A stretch of DNA of 64,000 nucleotides from Dactylellina haptotyla (lineage: Eukaryota > Ascomycota > Orbiliomycetes > Orbiliales > Orbiliaceae): the NCBI GenBank assembly GCA_031310005.1, contig CM062380.1, positions 2,914,001 to 2,978,000 on the forward strand, written 5' to 3'. The position numbers and the translations under genes are program-made. The notes below the pieces were generated by a model. The model was not told the DNA's origin. It saw only the letters and a program-made list of their open reading frames with translations, and did not search any database. Below are positions 11,803-22,662 of this stretch, piece after piece. Each line of letters opens with the position of its first letter. The first letter of the stretch is position 1.

Positions 11803-14145
11803 TTACAACTTGGCGGCAGGAGCTTGGAGCTCTGCCTCCATAAGTGTGCGAAGATCGTCGGCGGCGTCACGGAGGTAGAACGACATTCTCTCGGCCCCGA
11901 GTTTCTTGGAAACAACATTGAATTGGATGCTATTGGCACGAAATATTAGCTGTAATTTCTTTGACTTGATATATTCTGCAAGTAAATCTTACCTGTTCTC
12001 GTTGATCATATAAGCGATACCCCAGCCGCCATCGATAACCTGAGACCATCCGTATCCGTTGAAGTACTCGCTCGACAACTGCGAGGTAGACAAATACCAG
12101 CTGCTGCTGTAGCTGTAGGCTGGGTCCTTGTAGATAGCTGGCACCTCCTCGCCTGGCTTCAACAGCTGCTTCAAGCCCCACAAGTGTCGGTCGACACCTT
12201 TACCCTCCGATGCCTCGGCGATGTACTTGACGTGGGCAGCGATTGCCTTTCGGAACAATTCGCGGGCGGTCTTATCGTCGACTTCTGGATCGACGATGGC
12301 GTTGCAGAAAGCGACGGACTCATCGGAGACACTTCGGCAGGTCTCAGTTCGTCCCTGCTGGAACTTTCTGGTGGCCGCAGATTCGTAGGTTGGTCTGTTC
12401 TTTCCGTACATCTTCTTGTAGGCGAGCTGGATGATCATCTGAACGTACGCGTCAGGCGAGCACTTAAACTTCTTGATGAGGCCTTTCCCGTAGCCCTGGT
12501 ATTGCTGGACGCGGAGTTCGTGGAGACCGATGAGGTCGGTGAAATGAATCTTAGCATCATCAATGGCCTTTTCGACCTCCTTGTTCAAGTTGAACTTGAC
12601 GACCTTGGGTTCTGGAAGGTGGGATCTGACGGAGCCGCCGAAATCAAGCTTGTTGTTGAAGATCTGGTCGTTGATGTAGTCGTTGAGTCTGTGGGTGGGG
12701 GTGCCGTCCATCATAGAGTGCTCACCCATGAATCCTGCGGTGCCGTTGTCATTGATGATGAACTGCAGAGGCTTGTCATACCATCTGTTCTGTCCGTCAC
12801 CGTGCCAGTATTGTCTGGCGCGTTCTTCAAGGGTGACTGGTGCGGTGTCATCGAGGCAGACAACGAAGCCGCAGGCATCGAGGGCTTCCAAAGCTTCTTT
12901 GTTTCCTGGTCCAGCAGCAATCAACTTTGGTCTAACATCGGTCCAGATGTCTCTGTTCTCTGATGTGAGCGCACCAACAGCTGGTACTCTTTCAGCATTG
13001 GCGAGCTCATAGACCCGCTTGAATTGTTGCTCTAACTCGGCAGTGCTGAGTTGCTGTCCGTTAATCTCATGTTCGATCTTGAAGAACTGGTTCTTCCTGA
13101 TGGCGACAAAGTACTTGTGCTGCTCGTGGTTGAACTTCTTTGGGTAATCCGCTGGCTTCTCGGGTATACGGGAGCAGTTCCACATGTACTGGTAGCTGTC
13201 CATGCTGATTGGGGCTTTGCGCATGTATTCCGGTTCCAGGCTGCCGTTGTCGGTCATCTTCTTGAACTCCAAAGCAGCGGTGGTGATGGCCGCGGCCCTC
13301 TTGGCCGGGTCTCTTCTCTTCTTATCATCTCTGTAAGAATAGAAGTAGGATACGTATGGAACGACCGGGTCTCTGTAACCTAGGTAGGCATAGAAGTTCC
13401 ACCAATCCAACATCCAGTTCTTGACGTTGGAGTCCTCGGCCTTGGCGACGAGCTGCTTCTGCAGCGCCTCGCCTTTGCCACCGGGCGCGATGAACTGCTT
13501 GACGGCATCGGAGGTCTTCTTGAATTCTTCCTCGGAAACGACGGCGTGGACGGATTTTAGATATTTGGCAGCGGTCTCTTCGAGGGTAGGGACCGGGAGG
13601 CGAGGAAGGGATTCTTCAAATCGCAGCATGGCGCCCTTGGAGTGATCCTCCTTGTAGCCTGGGGAGTTGCAAGTCAGCGCGAATGTTCGGAAGAGGGGGG
13701 GAGGGGCTGTAGAACCCGTCTACGGGGTTCGAGATCCTTACCGGCTGGAACCGAGCTTATCTTTCGCGAAGCGGCCGCCATCCTGCTCTGGAATGTCGAT
13801 GGTCTTGCTTTAGTGAACTATACCAACACAACGGTGGTGCATGCGACAGGGCAGCGGCTTAAAAAAAACAAACGAACAAGGAAAATGATGTGAGATGGAT
13901 GATGAGATGGGGAAGGAAAAAAATGTATACAAAGAATGATGCTAACCAAAAAAAAAGTATTTCAAGGACAGTAGAAGCGAAGAGGTCAAGAAAGCATTCT
14001 GGCACGGAGATATATTGACAAAACTTACAGCGAGCAGAACCGGCGAGTTAATCGGCTTCGAGACCGAGGCTAGGGCCGGCGCTCTCTGGGCGAAAATGCG
14101 TGAGGCAGTTGGGGCCCTTGTGCCTCGGCTGATCACGCTCCACAT
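11803..14145 (-). CDS. Carnitine O-acetyltransferase, mitochondrial and peroxisomal forms
   Basis: Four exons: 14145-14029, 13787-13742, 13658-11993 and 11929-11803. It transfers acetyl groups between CoA and carnitine so that acetyl units can move between peroxisome, cytosol and mitochondrion; it is needed for growth on fatty acids or acetate (yeast Cat2, Aspergillus AcuJ). The long form is 651 residues and begins with an Arg/Ser/Ala-rich presequence (MWSVISRGTRAPTASRIF), typical of a mitochondrial signal. A second ATG at 13781, nine bases into exon 2, is in the same frame and would give a 610-residue form without the presequence. The C-terminus is Ala-Lys-Leu, a PTS1 peroxisomal signal. Catalytic His is about 368 of the long form in GEHSMMDGTPTH; the choline/carnitine acyltransferase fold is clear throughout (LPRLPVPTLEETAAKYL, TETCRSVSDE). 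Confidence 0.93.
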
Positions 14146-15002
14146 GTTGGCGTTGTTCCGCGGGTGTGTCCCAGGAGCTTTAGCCGTTCGTTCGGACTAC
14201 CCCACAGCAGGACGAGGAAGACGAGGACGAGGAGGAGAGAAGGAGGAGGAGCAGAGGAGGGGTTCAGGGCGGGTAAGGCTCTGAGGAAGGAGGGAAAGGC
14301 CGAAGGGCAGTTCGTTGATAGGGCGAGCGGCTGTTGGGAGAATCGGGGCTAGCCAGGAGGAAAGCGTCGAAAGATGCGGTCCGGACGGTTGATCTTAAAT
14401 ATTGCGGATTGATTGAGGCCTCTGCCAGAGTTGGGATGGCCGACGGGAATGGGGGAAGGGTTAAATTTCGGGAAGTTGCGAGTTGCAAGCTCGATCGAAG
14501 GAGGGTCCAAACCCGGCCGCGGGGCGCTAGCTGGCTGGCTGGCTGGAGGAGTTTTCTTGGGCGAGGCACCGGAAAATGCTTGTGATCGGAGCAACGGAGT
14601 GGAAAAATGGAAGCTCTGCAGCGGGTGTGGGGGACGGGCCCATTCCATTGGCTCGAATCCGGGGTCAGCCAGCTGCTTGGCGATGTCTTTGAGCAGGTCA
14701 TCTGCGGCCGACCTGCAGGCTGATTGCATGATCAGATGTGTCAACGGAGGAGGAGAGCTTTCGGAAATTAAAGAAATTAAATGGATATTAAATGGAAGCG
14801 GTGTATAAGAGGTCATGGAGAAAATACAGAACGCCAAATAAGCCTAAATATGGTGGGGTATCATGCAGGGTTTCGACGACGACGACGACGCTGATAAAAA
14901 GGGCACAGGAAAGAAAAGAAAAGAAAAGGAACGAGATAACAGAGCTGGCTCGGAAACATGTGGCGTGGAGGGAACGTGATGTCTTTTATATAGGTCGCTC
15001 TT
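14146..15002. other. Carnitine acetyltransferase promoter and EAF7 3' region
   Basis: GC-rich, with a short (CTGG)n tract near 14530. Open frames on both strands overlap here, a common effect of GC-rich sequence with few stops. One minus-strand frame (14349-14837) is the longest, but it has no domain and low-complexity composition; it may be 5' leader of the acetyltransferase gene. Confidence 0.5.
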
Positions 15003-16306
15003 TCATTTCTTCCGCGAGCTTCTTCGCACAGTCTCCTTCGGAGCTTTCGCCTTCTTTCCCTTCGTCGGAGGGGCGCGCGTAGAAGCGACCGATCGTGACC
15101 GTTTCGTTGAAGCCGGGGACGGAGGTCCGGATTCGTCCTCGCTCTCTTCCTCCTCTTCTTCTTCCTCCTCCTCCTCCTCCTCTTCACTACCGTCCTCACT
15201 CTCGGCTTCTTCATCGCTTTCCTCCCCTTCCTCATCTGTATCGTCATTCTCCTCCTCTTCTTCGGGCTCCTCTTCCTTCTTCTTAGTCGTAGGTCGGCCA
15301 CGCTTCGGCTGGGGTTTCGCTTTCGGAGCCGGTCTTCCTTTACCCTTCTTCTTTGCCGTCTCCTCTTTTTCATCCGGGGCCGGTGTTGACTTCGCGGTCC
15401 CTGTGCCGGCAGACTTGGCCCTGGTATTCCTCCCTTTCCGTTTCGCGGCTGCGGCTGCTGCAGGTGCTTGAGCGCTCGGTTCTAATCCAGCGTTAGTTTC
15501 TGTTACATATATTCGTAGAGTCTTATCTGTAGGGTAGAAAAAGTACCTTCTTCGGTCTCGTCCCCGTCACTGCCTTCCTCCTCCTCCTCCTCTTCCTCCT
15601 CCTCCTCTTTCTTCTGCTCTTCCTCAACCTTCCGTCGCTTCGCCCCGCGTCTCGTAGTTTCTGCTTTGGTCTCTTTCTTCGGTTTCGGGGCGGGTTTCCG
15701 GCCAGCTGGCTTGACCGCAGGCTTCTCTTCCTCTGCTTCTGGCGACGGCTCTGGTGCGAAACGGCGTTTCATTTTAAGGTGGTAATATTCGTCAAACGGT
15801 AGATCAAAGTCTACCACTGGCCCCGGGGATTCGTAACCCTCGTCTGGCGTCTCTTCCTATAGTATGCTTAGAATTATTGCTTCCTGTGAAGTTGTAGGGT
15901 GCGGAACCAACCTGCTCGTCCACTGCGTCGAGGAGGTATAGACTTTTCAGTTTCTTCCATATTCCCGGTATGTTCGTGTGAGTATCGGCCACGCCGTGAT
16001 TCTTCATGAGATTCGCGATTGAAAGCATGCGAAAGTGCTTGTGCATCCCTGGTATGATAAATGATCTCAACATGAGCAGGCTGATATATCACCAGTGGGC
16101 CAATTTGGGGCCATTGACGTACCGGCTGGTTTCCATTTGATGATCGCTTTGAAGAGTGTTATTTCTTGCTCGTCCGTCCAGTTGTCCGGCGCTTGGGTTG
16201 GGAGCGATCGCAGCAGCAACTCGTCGGACTGCTGCGGTTCAGAGGTTGGTCGCTGGGCCGCCTTCCTTGCCGCCTCTGCGGCGGCCGTCTTCTTCTTCGG
16301 ACCCAT
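15003..16306 (-). CDS. Eaf7-like (CT20 family) subunit of NuA4 histone acetyltransferase
   Basis: Four exons: 16306-16123, 16048-15912, 15856-15547 and 15481-15003, giving 369 residues. The N-terminal 130 residues carry the CT20/EAF7 domain: DNWTDEQEITLFKAIIKWKP, then MHKHFRMLSIANLMKNHG, GIWKKLKSLYLLDAVDEQ and FDLPFDEYYHLKMKRRF, each part in a separate exon. Known Eaf7 proteins belong to the NuA4 complex (with Eaf3, Eaf5 as TINTIN) and related MRGBP is its animal counterpart. The rest is disordered, alternating Lys/Arg/Pro-rich stretches with long Glu/Asp runs, as in fungal homologues. The start at MGPKKK is chosen because it directly precedes the conserved region; the frame stays open further upstream. 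It is divergent from the gamma-tubulin complex gene, 409 nt apart. Confidence 0.88.
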
Positions 16307-16715
16307 TGTGAGATTCGTGTGTAATCGTCCGTAGAGTGAGGTGTTTTGAATATCCGCCGATGGTCGGTGCCCAATCGTCGCGAGAGTACCTCGGTTGGAC
16401 GGCTGCGATGAGGTTGGGAAGGTGAATGTGAAGAGGTTCGTCCGCTCGTTCATCGCCAGTTCGGCCAACGCGTTTCGATGGGCGCCCGGTAACGCCACAC
16501 CCGAAACAGCCCACCGGGTGCGCCACAGCTACGCTTCTTCTTCACCTCAACGACAACAACAATCGATGATATATGTTATAATAGCAACCACCCCGTCGGT
16601 ATCTCGTCGCTGCCTGGATGATACCAGCGCTGCAGCGGTACGATCTGCTGTTTAGTTGATGTTGTAGGGTCCCCGAAGGCCATGTTCGCCGTCCGTTCTC
16701 ACGTCCGTTGCAGCT
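16307..16715. promoter_or_regulatory. Shared upstream region of divergent EAF7-like and gamma-tubulin-complex genes
   Basis: A 409-nt gap between two divergently transcribed start codons, so both promoters and leaders must lie here. No TATA box or named site is evident. Confidence 0.5.
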
Positions 16716-19700
16716 ATGGCGAACTTCAATCCTTTCGCGCTGCCGGATGACTTATGGTCTCTGCCCAAGAGCAATCTTCAGGACAGCCCTCCTGAGGAAT
16801 CTTTATTCAAACATGATATCGAAAAGCGTGAGACTCCACCAAGCCAGACGCAATTTACCTAGAGATACTGATACATATTTACGCTTTGTAGTATTGCAAC
16901 TAGACCTCTCGTTTGGAGATGAGCTAAATCCAAAGACCGAGACGCTCTTTCCAACTGCTCCATGGGGCGAGCTGTTCCCGCCGCTGGGTCTTCCTCCGCG
17001 AAAACCACCACTTCAAAGCGAGGAGGTCGAGAAATCCGAAGCTGATAGCGCTATCGCTATCAGTGAAGACCTGTGGCTGGATGCAGCATCTACGGTTTCT
17101 GAAGATAAGGTTGGGATAGCTTTAACATAGAAACTCACAACCTACGCTGACCGAATACTCTCTTCCTGGCAGGGCGAATTGATATCATGGGAAACCTTTG
17201 TTTCCAATGGATATGGCAGCCAGACGAACCCGTTTATCACAGAAGCTAGACCGCATGTAATCGATGCCGTGATCCAGCGCCACGATAGTCCAACCGGCGA
17301 ACCCCCCAAGAATGTTATCCAAACAGACGTTTTGATCTATGTATGAAGCTCCAAGAACGTCTTTGGAAGGAACACAGTGCTTACTTTGACAAAGTGTCTT
17401 CTCCACCTCGCCCAAGGCCGCGACTCCTTCCTCTTCCGCTTCAATACTGATAAAATGGAATTCGAGATGACGAGAGAGAACCTACGCATCTCCGGAGCAT
17501 CAGTCGGTGCCACAGATAGGTAGGCGTATGCTTCGTAAATCCAATAACATGAGTAGTATTCTGATCCTTGCGTTAGACTGGTAGGGAAATATCGCAAATG
17601 TGGCAACCAATTGAGAACACTGCAAGCGTTTGCAGCATCTGTTTATGCTGATTCAAGGTAAGCAGTGTTGTATCGTTAAACTGCTTTCACTATAAAGTTG
17701 ACTAACCATACGCCTAGCAACGCCTGCAAAACCCGCGTCGCATTGGCTGCCTGTGTTCAGATTGTTAATGTTGCAGTGCAACACCGCCTGACGGTTGTAT
17801 TCACCGACATTAAGAGCCTGCTCCAACTAGATGACATCGTCAAGGTCCCAGCATTGATATTGGATGCCTTGCTACAAATTGTGGATAAGGTCAAATCGAA
17901 GAAATTAGACTACCAGCTGCTATCTGTCACTTTCAACCAAATCCAGCAGTCAGAATATCAGAGTGACTGGCTTCGGAAACTTCTTCTGCTAATGCTACAG
18001 CGGATAACACATCCTTGGCTCACAATGGTTTCAAAGGCAATCGGCATCTTAATCGAGAAAAGTGCCTTCTCTGATGACATTTTTGAGGACGAAGGTTTCT
18101 TTATCGAGTTGGAGGAACCGTCTCCCCGAGAAGGGGAGGAGGAACCCCATATCGACTTGGTGAGTTCCACCAAGTAGCTGTGAGGCGTACACTTTCTAAC
18201 CTAAGCTAATAGGTCTTCATCCCTTCTAACATCCCCTCGTTCCTTACGCTGGAGGAGGCCGAGAGGATATACGAGACGGCGAGGGGGTTGAGACTTATTC
18301 GCCGATTTTACCCGGAGCATCCGCTCTTAGTTGAACATAGCCTAGAGAGACACGTGATGAGATGGAACTTCTCCTGGGAGGAACTGCAAGCGTAGGTCTG
18401 GTACGGAAATTTTTTTGAGAGATACGTCATGCTAATAGTCAACCTATAGGATTGACCTGGAAGCTGCCACACATGAGAAACGCCTGCAGCTTGCAATGCA
18501 GTCGTTCAACTTGAATAGAAATTCTCGATTTAGAAAACCATCAAACCCGTCAAGGGCTACAGGTAGTCACAGAAACTATGAATTCGAATGCTTTGGCAAG
18601 ACCGATGACGAGATCCAAGCGGGTCTTGCAACATCCTTATCAAATATGAATATCGAACCTGAGCGAAAATTCGGATTCGAAGGGGATACAGATCACAGTC
18701 TGGGCAACGAGGCCTTCACCGTAGAGCCCATCCAACGACAGAGGATGACCTCGGCGAAATACCCTCCCCCACTGTCAATCACGTTCTCCCTCTCGCTGAA
18801 TCCAATTCTACAAGCCCAAGCGCGCCTAGCAAACATGGCGTGTATGAGACTACTGTTCAAAGAACGGAATGTCCGAAACCAATTCGAGCTTCTCCATAGC
18901 TTCTTACTCTTCGGAGATGGTGTCTACGTTTCCCGGCTCTCGGCGTCTCTGTTTAGCGAGGACCTCGCGAGCGGTGCTACAAACTCCGGCATAAGATCTG
19001 GCATTGCAATTGGCGGATGGGGTCTACAATTGGGAATAAGGACCGACTGGCCGCCCGCATCATCGGAACTCCGCCTGGCACTGATGGGTATAATGACCGA
19101 ATGCTATGCAGCTGGCGTTGGCCGAGGTAAGGGCCACAAAGAGAACGATGATCTCCCTGGAGGATTGAGCTTCATGGTGAGGGAAATGAGTGAAGACGAG
19201 GAAGAGAAATGTAAGAATCCGGACTCATTAGAGGCGTTGGATTTCCTGCAGGTGCGGTATAAACCGCAGAGTCCGTTCGATACCGTCGTCGATGCGGCGA
19301 GTCTAGTAAAGTACGACCGGTTGTTCAAGCATTTACTACGGATTATACGGATGCTATATGTTGTGAACCAGTTGTTTGGAAATACGAACCTCCTGCGGGG
19401 AAAAAAGCGGGCGGCATCAACGGTGCATCCTACCGTTTTGCGGTTTCGGATCGAAGCACATTTCTTTGTTTCGGTGCTGGCAAAATATATGTTTGAAACA
19501 GGCGTGGAGACCGTATGGAAGGAATTCGCGAGGAAGTTAGACGAAATCGAAAGGCGGCTGGAGAGGTATGATATAGCTGATAAGTACGGGGAGATGGAGA
19601 GCTTGGGCCAATTGGCAGCATATCATAACAGTTGTCTGGACCAGATGCTTTTCGCGACTATGCTGAGGTTGAGGCAACAGCCGGTGCTGAACCTCATCGA

Positions 19701-20025
19701 GGAGATATTTGCCATGATTTTGAAGTTTGCAAAAATGGTTAGAGTGCAGCAAAATCAGGGAGTTGTGGATCCACGGACGCCTACGGACGACGCTAGCTTT
19801 GAAAGGCTCTACAATAAGTTCAGGAAGCGGGTCGGGATTTTTATCAATGTGGCCAGGGCGTTGAGTGAACGGAGAGGGTATGGTGGGCTCGCGAAGAGAG
19901 AGTCTGATCGGAGTAAAGATGCCGTAAGGGGACCTGGAGATGCGGCGGAAGGAGGAGCTTTGGGCCAGCTTCTGGTTAGGTTGGAGATGTCATCGTACTA
20001 TATTGATGCGGCGAAGAAATTGTAG
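16716..20025 (+). CDS. Gamma-tubulin complex component (Spc97/Spc98 family, GCP5/6-like)
   Basis: Eight exons: 16716-16827, 16892-17109, 17173-17340, 17395-17519, 17577-17658 less its last base (ends 17657), 17718-18159, 18213-18391 and 18450-20025, giving 966 residues. Family features: an N-terminal GRIP1-like part with QTDVLIYCLLHLAQGRDS, FEMTRENLRISGAS and LRTLQAFAASVYAD, and a C-terminal GRIP2 half with DRLFKHLLRIIRMLYVVNQL, VHPTVLRFRIEAHFFVSVL and YHNSCLDQMLFATMLR. These proteins form the gamma-tubulin ring complex that nucleates microtubules at spindle pole bodies. The sequence fits the less conserved GCP5/GCP6 branch (S. pombe Alp16, A. nidulans GCP6) better than GCP2/GCP3, but subtype is uncertain. 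The 54-nt intron at 17341-17394 removes an in-frame TGA and uses an AAG acceptor after a CTTAC branch motif. Confidence 0.82.
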
Positions 20026-20797
20026 ATCTTACCTCCGTGTGATTACGGCGTTTTGGTACGGTAGAAATTCACTTTTCAGAACACAAAATGTAATTTAGAG
20101 CAAAAAGAATTTAAGATTTTAGAACAGAATTATTTTGAAGTTTGAAAACGAAATAAAGATGGCGAAATACGGCTAGCGTATATCTATCGTCATCTTTGTT
20201 TCGTGGGTATTCATTAGACCGTTATAAACTACTACTACTGCTGCTACTACTACTACTAAATCTCCAACAAAAAGTAAACAAAAGGGTATCTGTGGTCCCA
20301 TAAGAAACCGGGTGTCTCAGCTCAGCGAGACTAGTAATCCTCCAAACAATTCCTTAACCTCTGAAAAGGTTGCACCCGGCCAATGATTGCCGCCTAGTTT
20401 CCATGCGAGACCAAAACTGTTGCGCACACAAACAAGAAGGAAGAACTGAAAGGAAAAACAAAAGGAACAAGAACAGGAAAAGAGAAAAAAACGTTGTCAA
20501 GGAAAGTAAGAAGGTGAATACGCACTGAGAACTGAAAAAAGGTAATGCGAAGAACAAAAGAAATGAGAAATGAAAGGAAAAGAAAAAGTGGGTTAAGGAG
20601 AGTCAAGAATGTTAAAGTAAAGAAAAAACAGGGACGCTGAAAAAAATGAGTAAATGGAAAATAGAACCGAAGAAGAAAAGGAAGAAAAGTAGAAAGAAAC
20701 TAGATAAACAGATAACTAAATACCTATATACTAGTCCAAATGGATAATAAAACCGTTAAGTGTGAATTAAGTCCAATAGAAATTACCAAGTAGTGGT
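20026..20797. other. Intergenic between convergent genes, with triplet microsatellite
   Basis: Two 3' regions meet here. A CTA/CTG triplet microsatellite lies at about 20228-20258, and 20430-20700 is very A/G-rich on the plus strand. No gene seen. Confidence 0.5.
20228..20258. repeat. ACT/GCT trinucleotide microsatellite
   Basis: About ten consecutive trinucleotide units, mostly ACT with two GCT interruptions, in non-coding DNA. Confidence 0.7.
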
Positions 20798-22363
20798 TTA
20801 GGTGCAAAGCCAGCCGAGAGGCAGAGCGAGAATTAAACATCCGGCGACACCGCCAACGACGAAGAGGAAAAGTAGGAATCCCTTTGGAGCAAGGCTGACC
20901 TGTTCAGGCAGGCTGGAGGTAGAGAAGGAGTGCTTCAGCTTTTTGCGGAGTTCAGCTTTATCATCTGCGGTAAGGGTAACCTGTGGTTCTTCCGAGTTAG
21001 CTACGGCTCTGGGCGTGACGGATGCTTCTGAGAGGGCAGATGAATTACCTTTGTTGTTCGAGCTCTCAGAAGCCGCACCCCTAGCGTAGCGCCAGACACG
21101 GGAAGTCTGCGCAGGAGGGCTCGATTCTTCCTTGGGAGCTTCGGAGCGAACGCTCTTAGGAGCTTCAGGGACGGACCTTGCGGCGTGGCGCCAGACACGG
21201 GAGTTGGATTTGGCGGCGGCGGCAGCAGCTTTTGGAGCTGGGAACTTGGAACCTTCGTAGAGAGGGTTCATTGGGGCGGGGGCAGCTTCACGAGCGACGT
21301 GGCGCCAGACTCTGGAGTTACCGGCGGCTGGGGCAGCGGAGCGGGCAACTTTAGTAGCCTTAGGAGTTTCGGCAGCCTTGGGGGCTTCAGTGGCCTTTGG
21401 GGCTTCGACCTTTGGGGTCTCGACGACCTTTGGGGCTGGGGTTTCAACGACCTTTGGGGCTTCGACGACCTTTGAAGCTTCAGCAACCTTTGGGGCTTCA
21501 ACCTTGGGAGCCTCAGCCTTTGGAGCTTCGACCTTTGGAGTTTCGACCTTTGGAGCGGCATCCTTAGGGCTGACGGCACGGGCGTGGCGCCAGACGCGGG
21601 AGTTGAGAGCTGGAGAGGTGGCGGAGACGATTGGGGCGCTGGCAGTGGTGCTCTTAGGAGTAACTTCGACGGCTCTAGCTTGCATCGTCTTGGTGGTAGC
21701 TTCCTGAGGAGCAGCGGCACGGCGGTGGCGCCAGACACGAGAGACTTGTGGAGTGGCAGTGGGAGCAGCTTGAGAGTTAGTAGCCCTGGCAGCGAGACGC
21801 CAGGCTGGGGAACTCTGTACGATGGAGTTAATAGCAGAGGATGCACGTTCTTCAACCTTGGGAGTAGTGTTTAGTTTAGGAGTATCCGCCCTAGCGTTAA
21901 CTTTTGCGTGACGCCAGACGCGAGAGATTGGACCGGAAGCATTAGGAGTTGGGACGGGGGCACGAGCTACGACTGGCTTGGTATCCTGGGGAGCTACATT
22001 CCTTCTGTGACGCCAGATTCGAGAGTTGTATGCGGTGGGCTTTACAGATGCACTTGGAGCAGGTGAACGAGATGAAATACCTTCAGTGGCGCGCTTCTCA
22101 GCAGCTGGCTTGACAGAGCGAGCGTGACGCCAAACCCTGGAGTTACCATATGGAAGGGAAGGAACTGGTTCTGCAGATTTCTTGTTAATTTCCTGAGAAG
22201 CCCTCTTCTCGAGGTTGCTATCAAGGTTATTAAGAAGGGAACGGCTGGCCTGTTGTGAGGTGTGCTTGAATGAAGTAATCTGGTTTGGGATTGGAAGAGC
22301 AATAGCTTGAAGTCCGAAAAGTCCAGCGGACACGACAATGGAGAGAAACTTGACTGAAACCAT
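20798..22363 (-). CDS. Secreted/membrane-anchored W-R-H repeat protein, function unknown
   Basis: Single exon, 521 residues. Residues 1-23 form a signal peptide (MVSVKFLSIVVSAGLFGLQA). Nine copies of a motif of form (N)SRVWRH-x-R follow, with the Trp at about 78, 117, 150, 188 (degenerate), 211, 258, 353, 391 and 424; spacing varies from 33 to 95 residues. Copies end in Ala-Arg, Arg-Arg, Ala-Lys or Ala-Ala-Arg. Lys-Arg or Arg-Arg sites at 53-54, 90-91, 120-121 and 214-215 would suit a Kex2-type protease. Residues 268-340 are Pro-Lys-Val/Ala-Glu pentapeptides, a stalk-like spacer. A hydrophobic segment at about 495-519 ends the protein with almost no tail, so it should be a type I anchor. The layout recalls fungal Kex2-processed repeat proteins (pheromone or RiPP precursors), but no cysteine-rich core, UstYa-like or tyrosinase gene is nearby. 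I do not recognise the family. Confidence 0.85.
   Translation of the reverse strand: MVSVKFLSIVVSAGLFGLQAIALPIPNQITSFKHTSQQASRSLLNNLDSNLEKRASQEINKKSAEPVPSLPYGNSRVWRHARSVKPAAEKRATEGISSRSPAPSASVKPTAYNSRIWRHRRNVAPQDTKPVVARAPVPTPNASGPISRVWRHAKVNARADTPKLNTTPKVEERASSAINSIVQSSPAWRLAARATNSQAAPTATPQVSRVWRHRRAAAPQEATTKTMQARAVEVTPKSTTASAPIVSATSPALNSRVWRHARAVSPKDAAPKVETPKVEAPKAEAPKVEAPKVAEASKVVEAPKVVETPAPKVVETPKVEAPKATEAPKAAETPKATKVARSAAPAAGNSRVWRHVAREAAPAPMNPLYEGSKFPAPKAAAAAAKSNSRVWRHAARSVPEAPKSVRSEAPKEESSPPAQTSRVWRYARGAASESSNNKGNSSALSEASVTPRAVANSEEPQVTLTADDKAELRKKLKHSFSTSSLPEQVSLAPKGFLLFLFVVGGVAGCLILALPLGWLCT
21344..21562 (-). repeat. Coding pentapeptide repeat (P-K-V-E-A/T)
   Basis: About fourteen imperfect 15-nt units encode Ala/Thr-Pro-Lys-Val/Ala-Glu within the W-R-H repeat protein. 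It looks like an extended, charged spacer and is likely prone to length change. Confidence 0.75.
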
Positions 22364-22654
22364 TTTGTACTGTGGTGGTTGTTATAAAAGAAGGATCCGG
22401 TCCTAAAATAATTTGAAAAAGTCCGTGGGTTGGTTTTGATTCGCAGAGAGAACTATGCTCGATCTGTGAATACAAAAAAAATATGGGTTGAAAAGTAGAT
22501 CGGTTTGCAAAAAGTCGATTGAATGGATTTGCTGGGCCGGTCAACAGCCTGTAGTCGTAAGGTTCAGAGTACGTCAAGTACTTGGTTAGTGTGGATAGCT
22601 CCTGGCTGACCTGGGTGAGGAGAGAAGACTGTCTACTGGGGCAGATCCAAGCTG

Positions 22655-22662
22655 CTTATATA
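22655..22662 (-). promoter_or_regulatory. Possible TATA box of W-R-H repeat gene
   Basis: TATATAAG on the minus strand, 292 nt upstream of the start codon, which would imply a leader of about 260 nt. Confidence 0.35.

Noticed and set aside
12184-12963. 259-codon plus-strand frame inside the carnitine acetyltransferase gene
   Set aside because: It is antisense to a firmly identified coding exon, and its Val/Leu/Gly/Asp-rich composition is the mirror of that exon's codons.
14349-14837. 162-codon minus-strand frame upstream of carnitine acetyltransferase
   Set aside because: GC-rich sequence with overlapping frames on both strands, no domain, and position fits promoter or leader. A short start at an internal Met cannot be excluded.
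17047-17072. Imperfect palindrome with GATAGCG arms
   Set aside because: It lies in a coding exon of the gamma-tubulin-complex gene and follows from the codons for an Ala/Ile/Ser stretch.
21268-21855. Other-frame Leu/Pro-rich and Gly/Trp-rich frames over the W-R-H repeat gene
   Set aside because: They are shadows of the repetitive coding sequence; only the 521-residue frame has a signal peptide, regular motif and anchor.
20798-22363. Dikaritin-type RiPP precursor
   Set aside because: The repeated peptides lack the Tyr-containing core usual for those compounds, the protein has a membrane anchor, and no UstYa-like, tyrosinase or methyltransferase gene is in the window.
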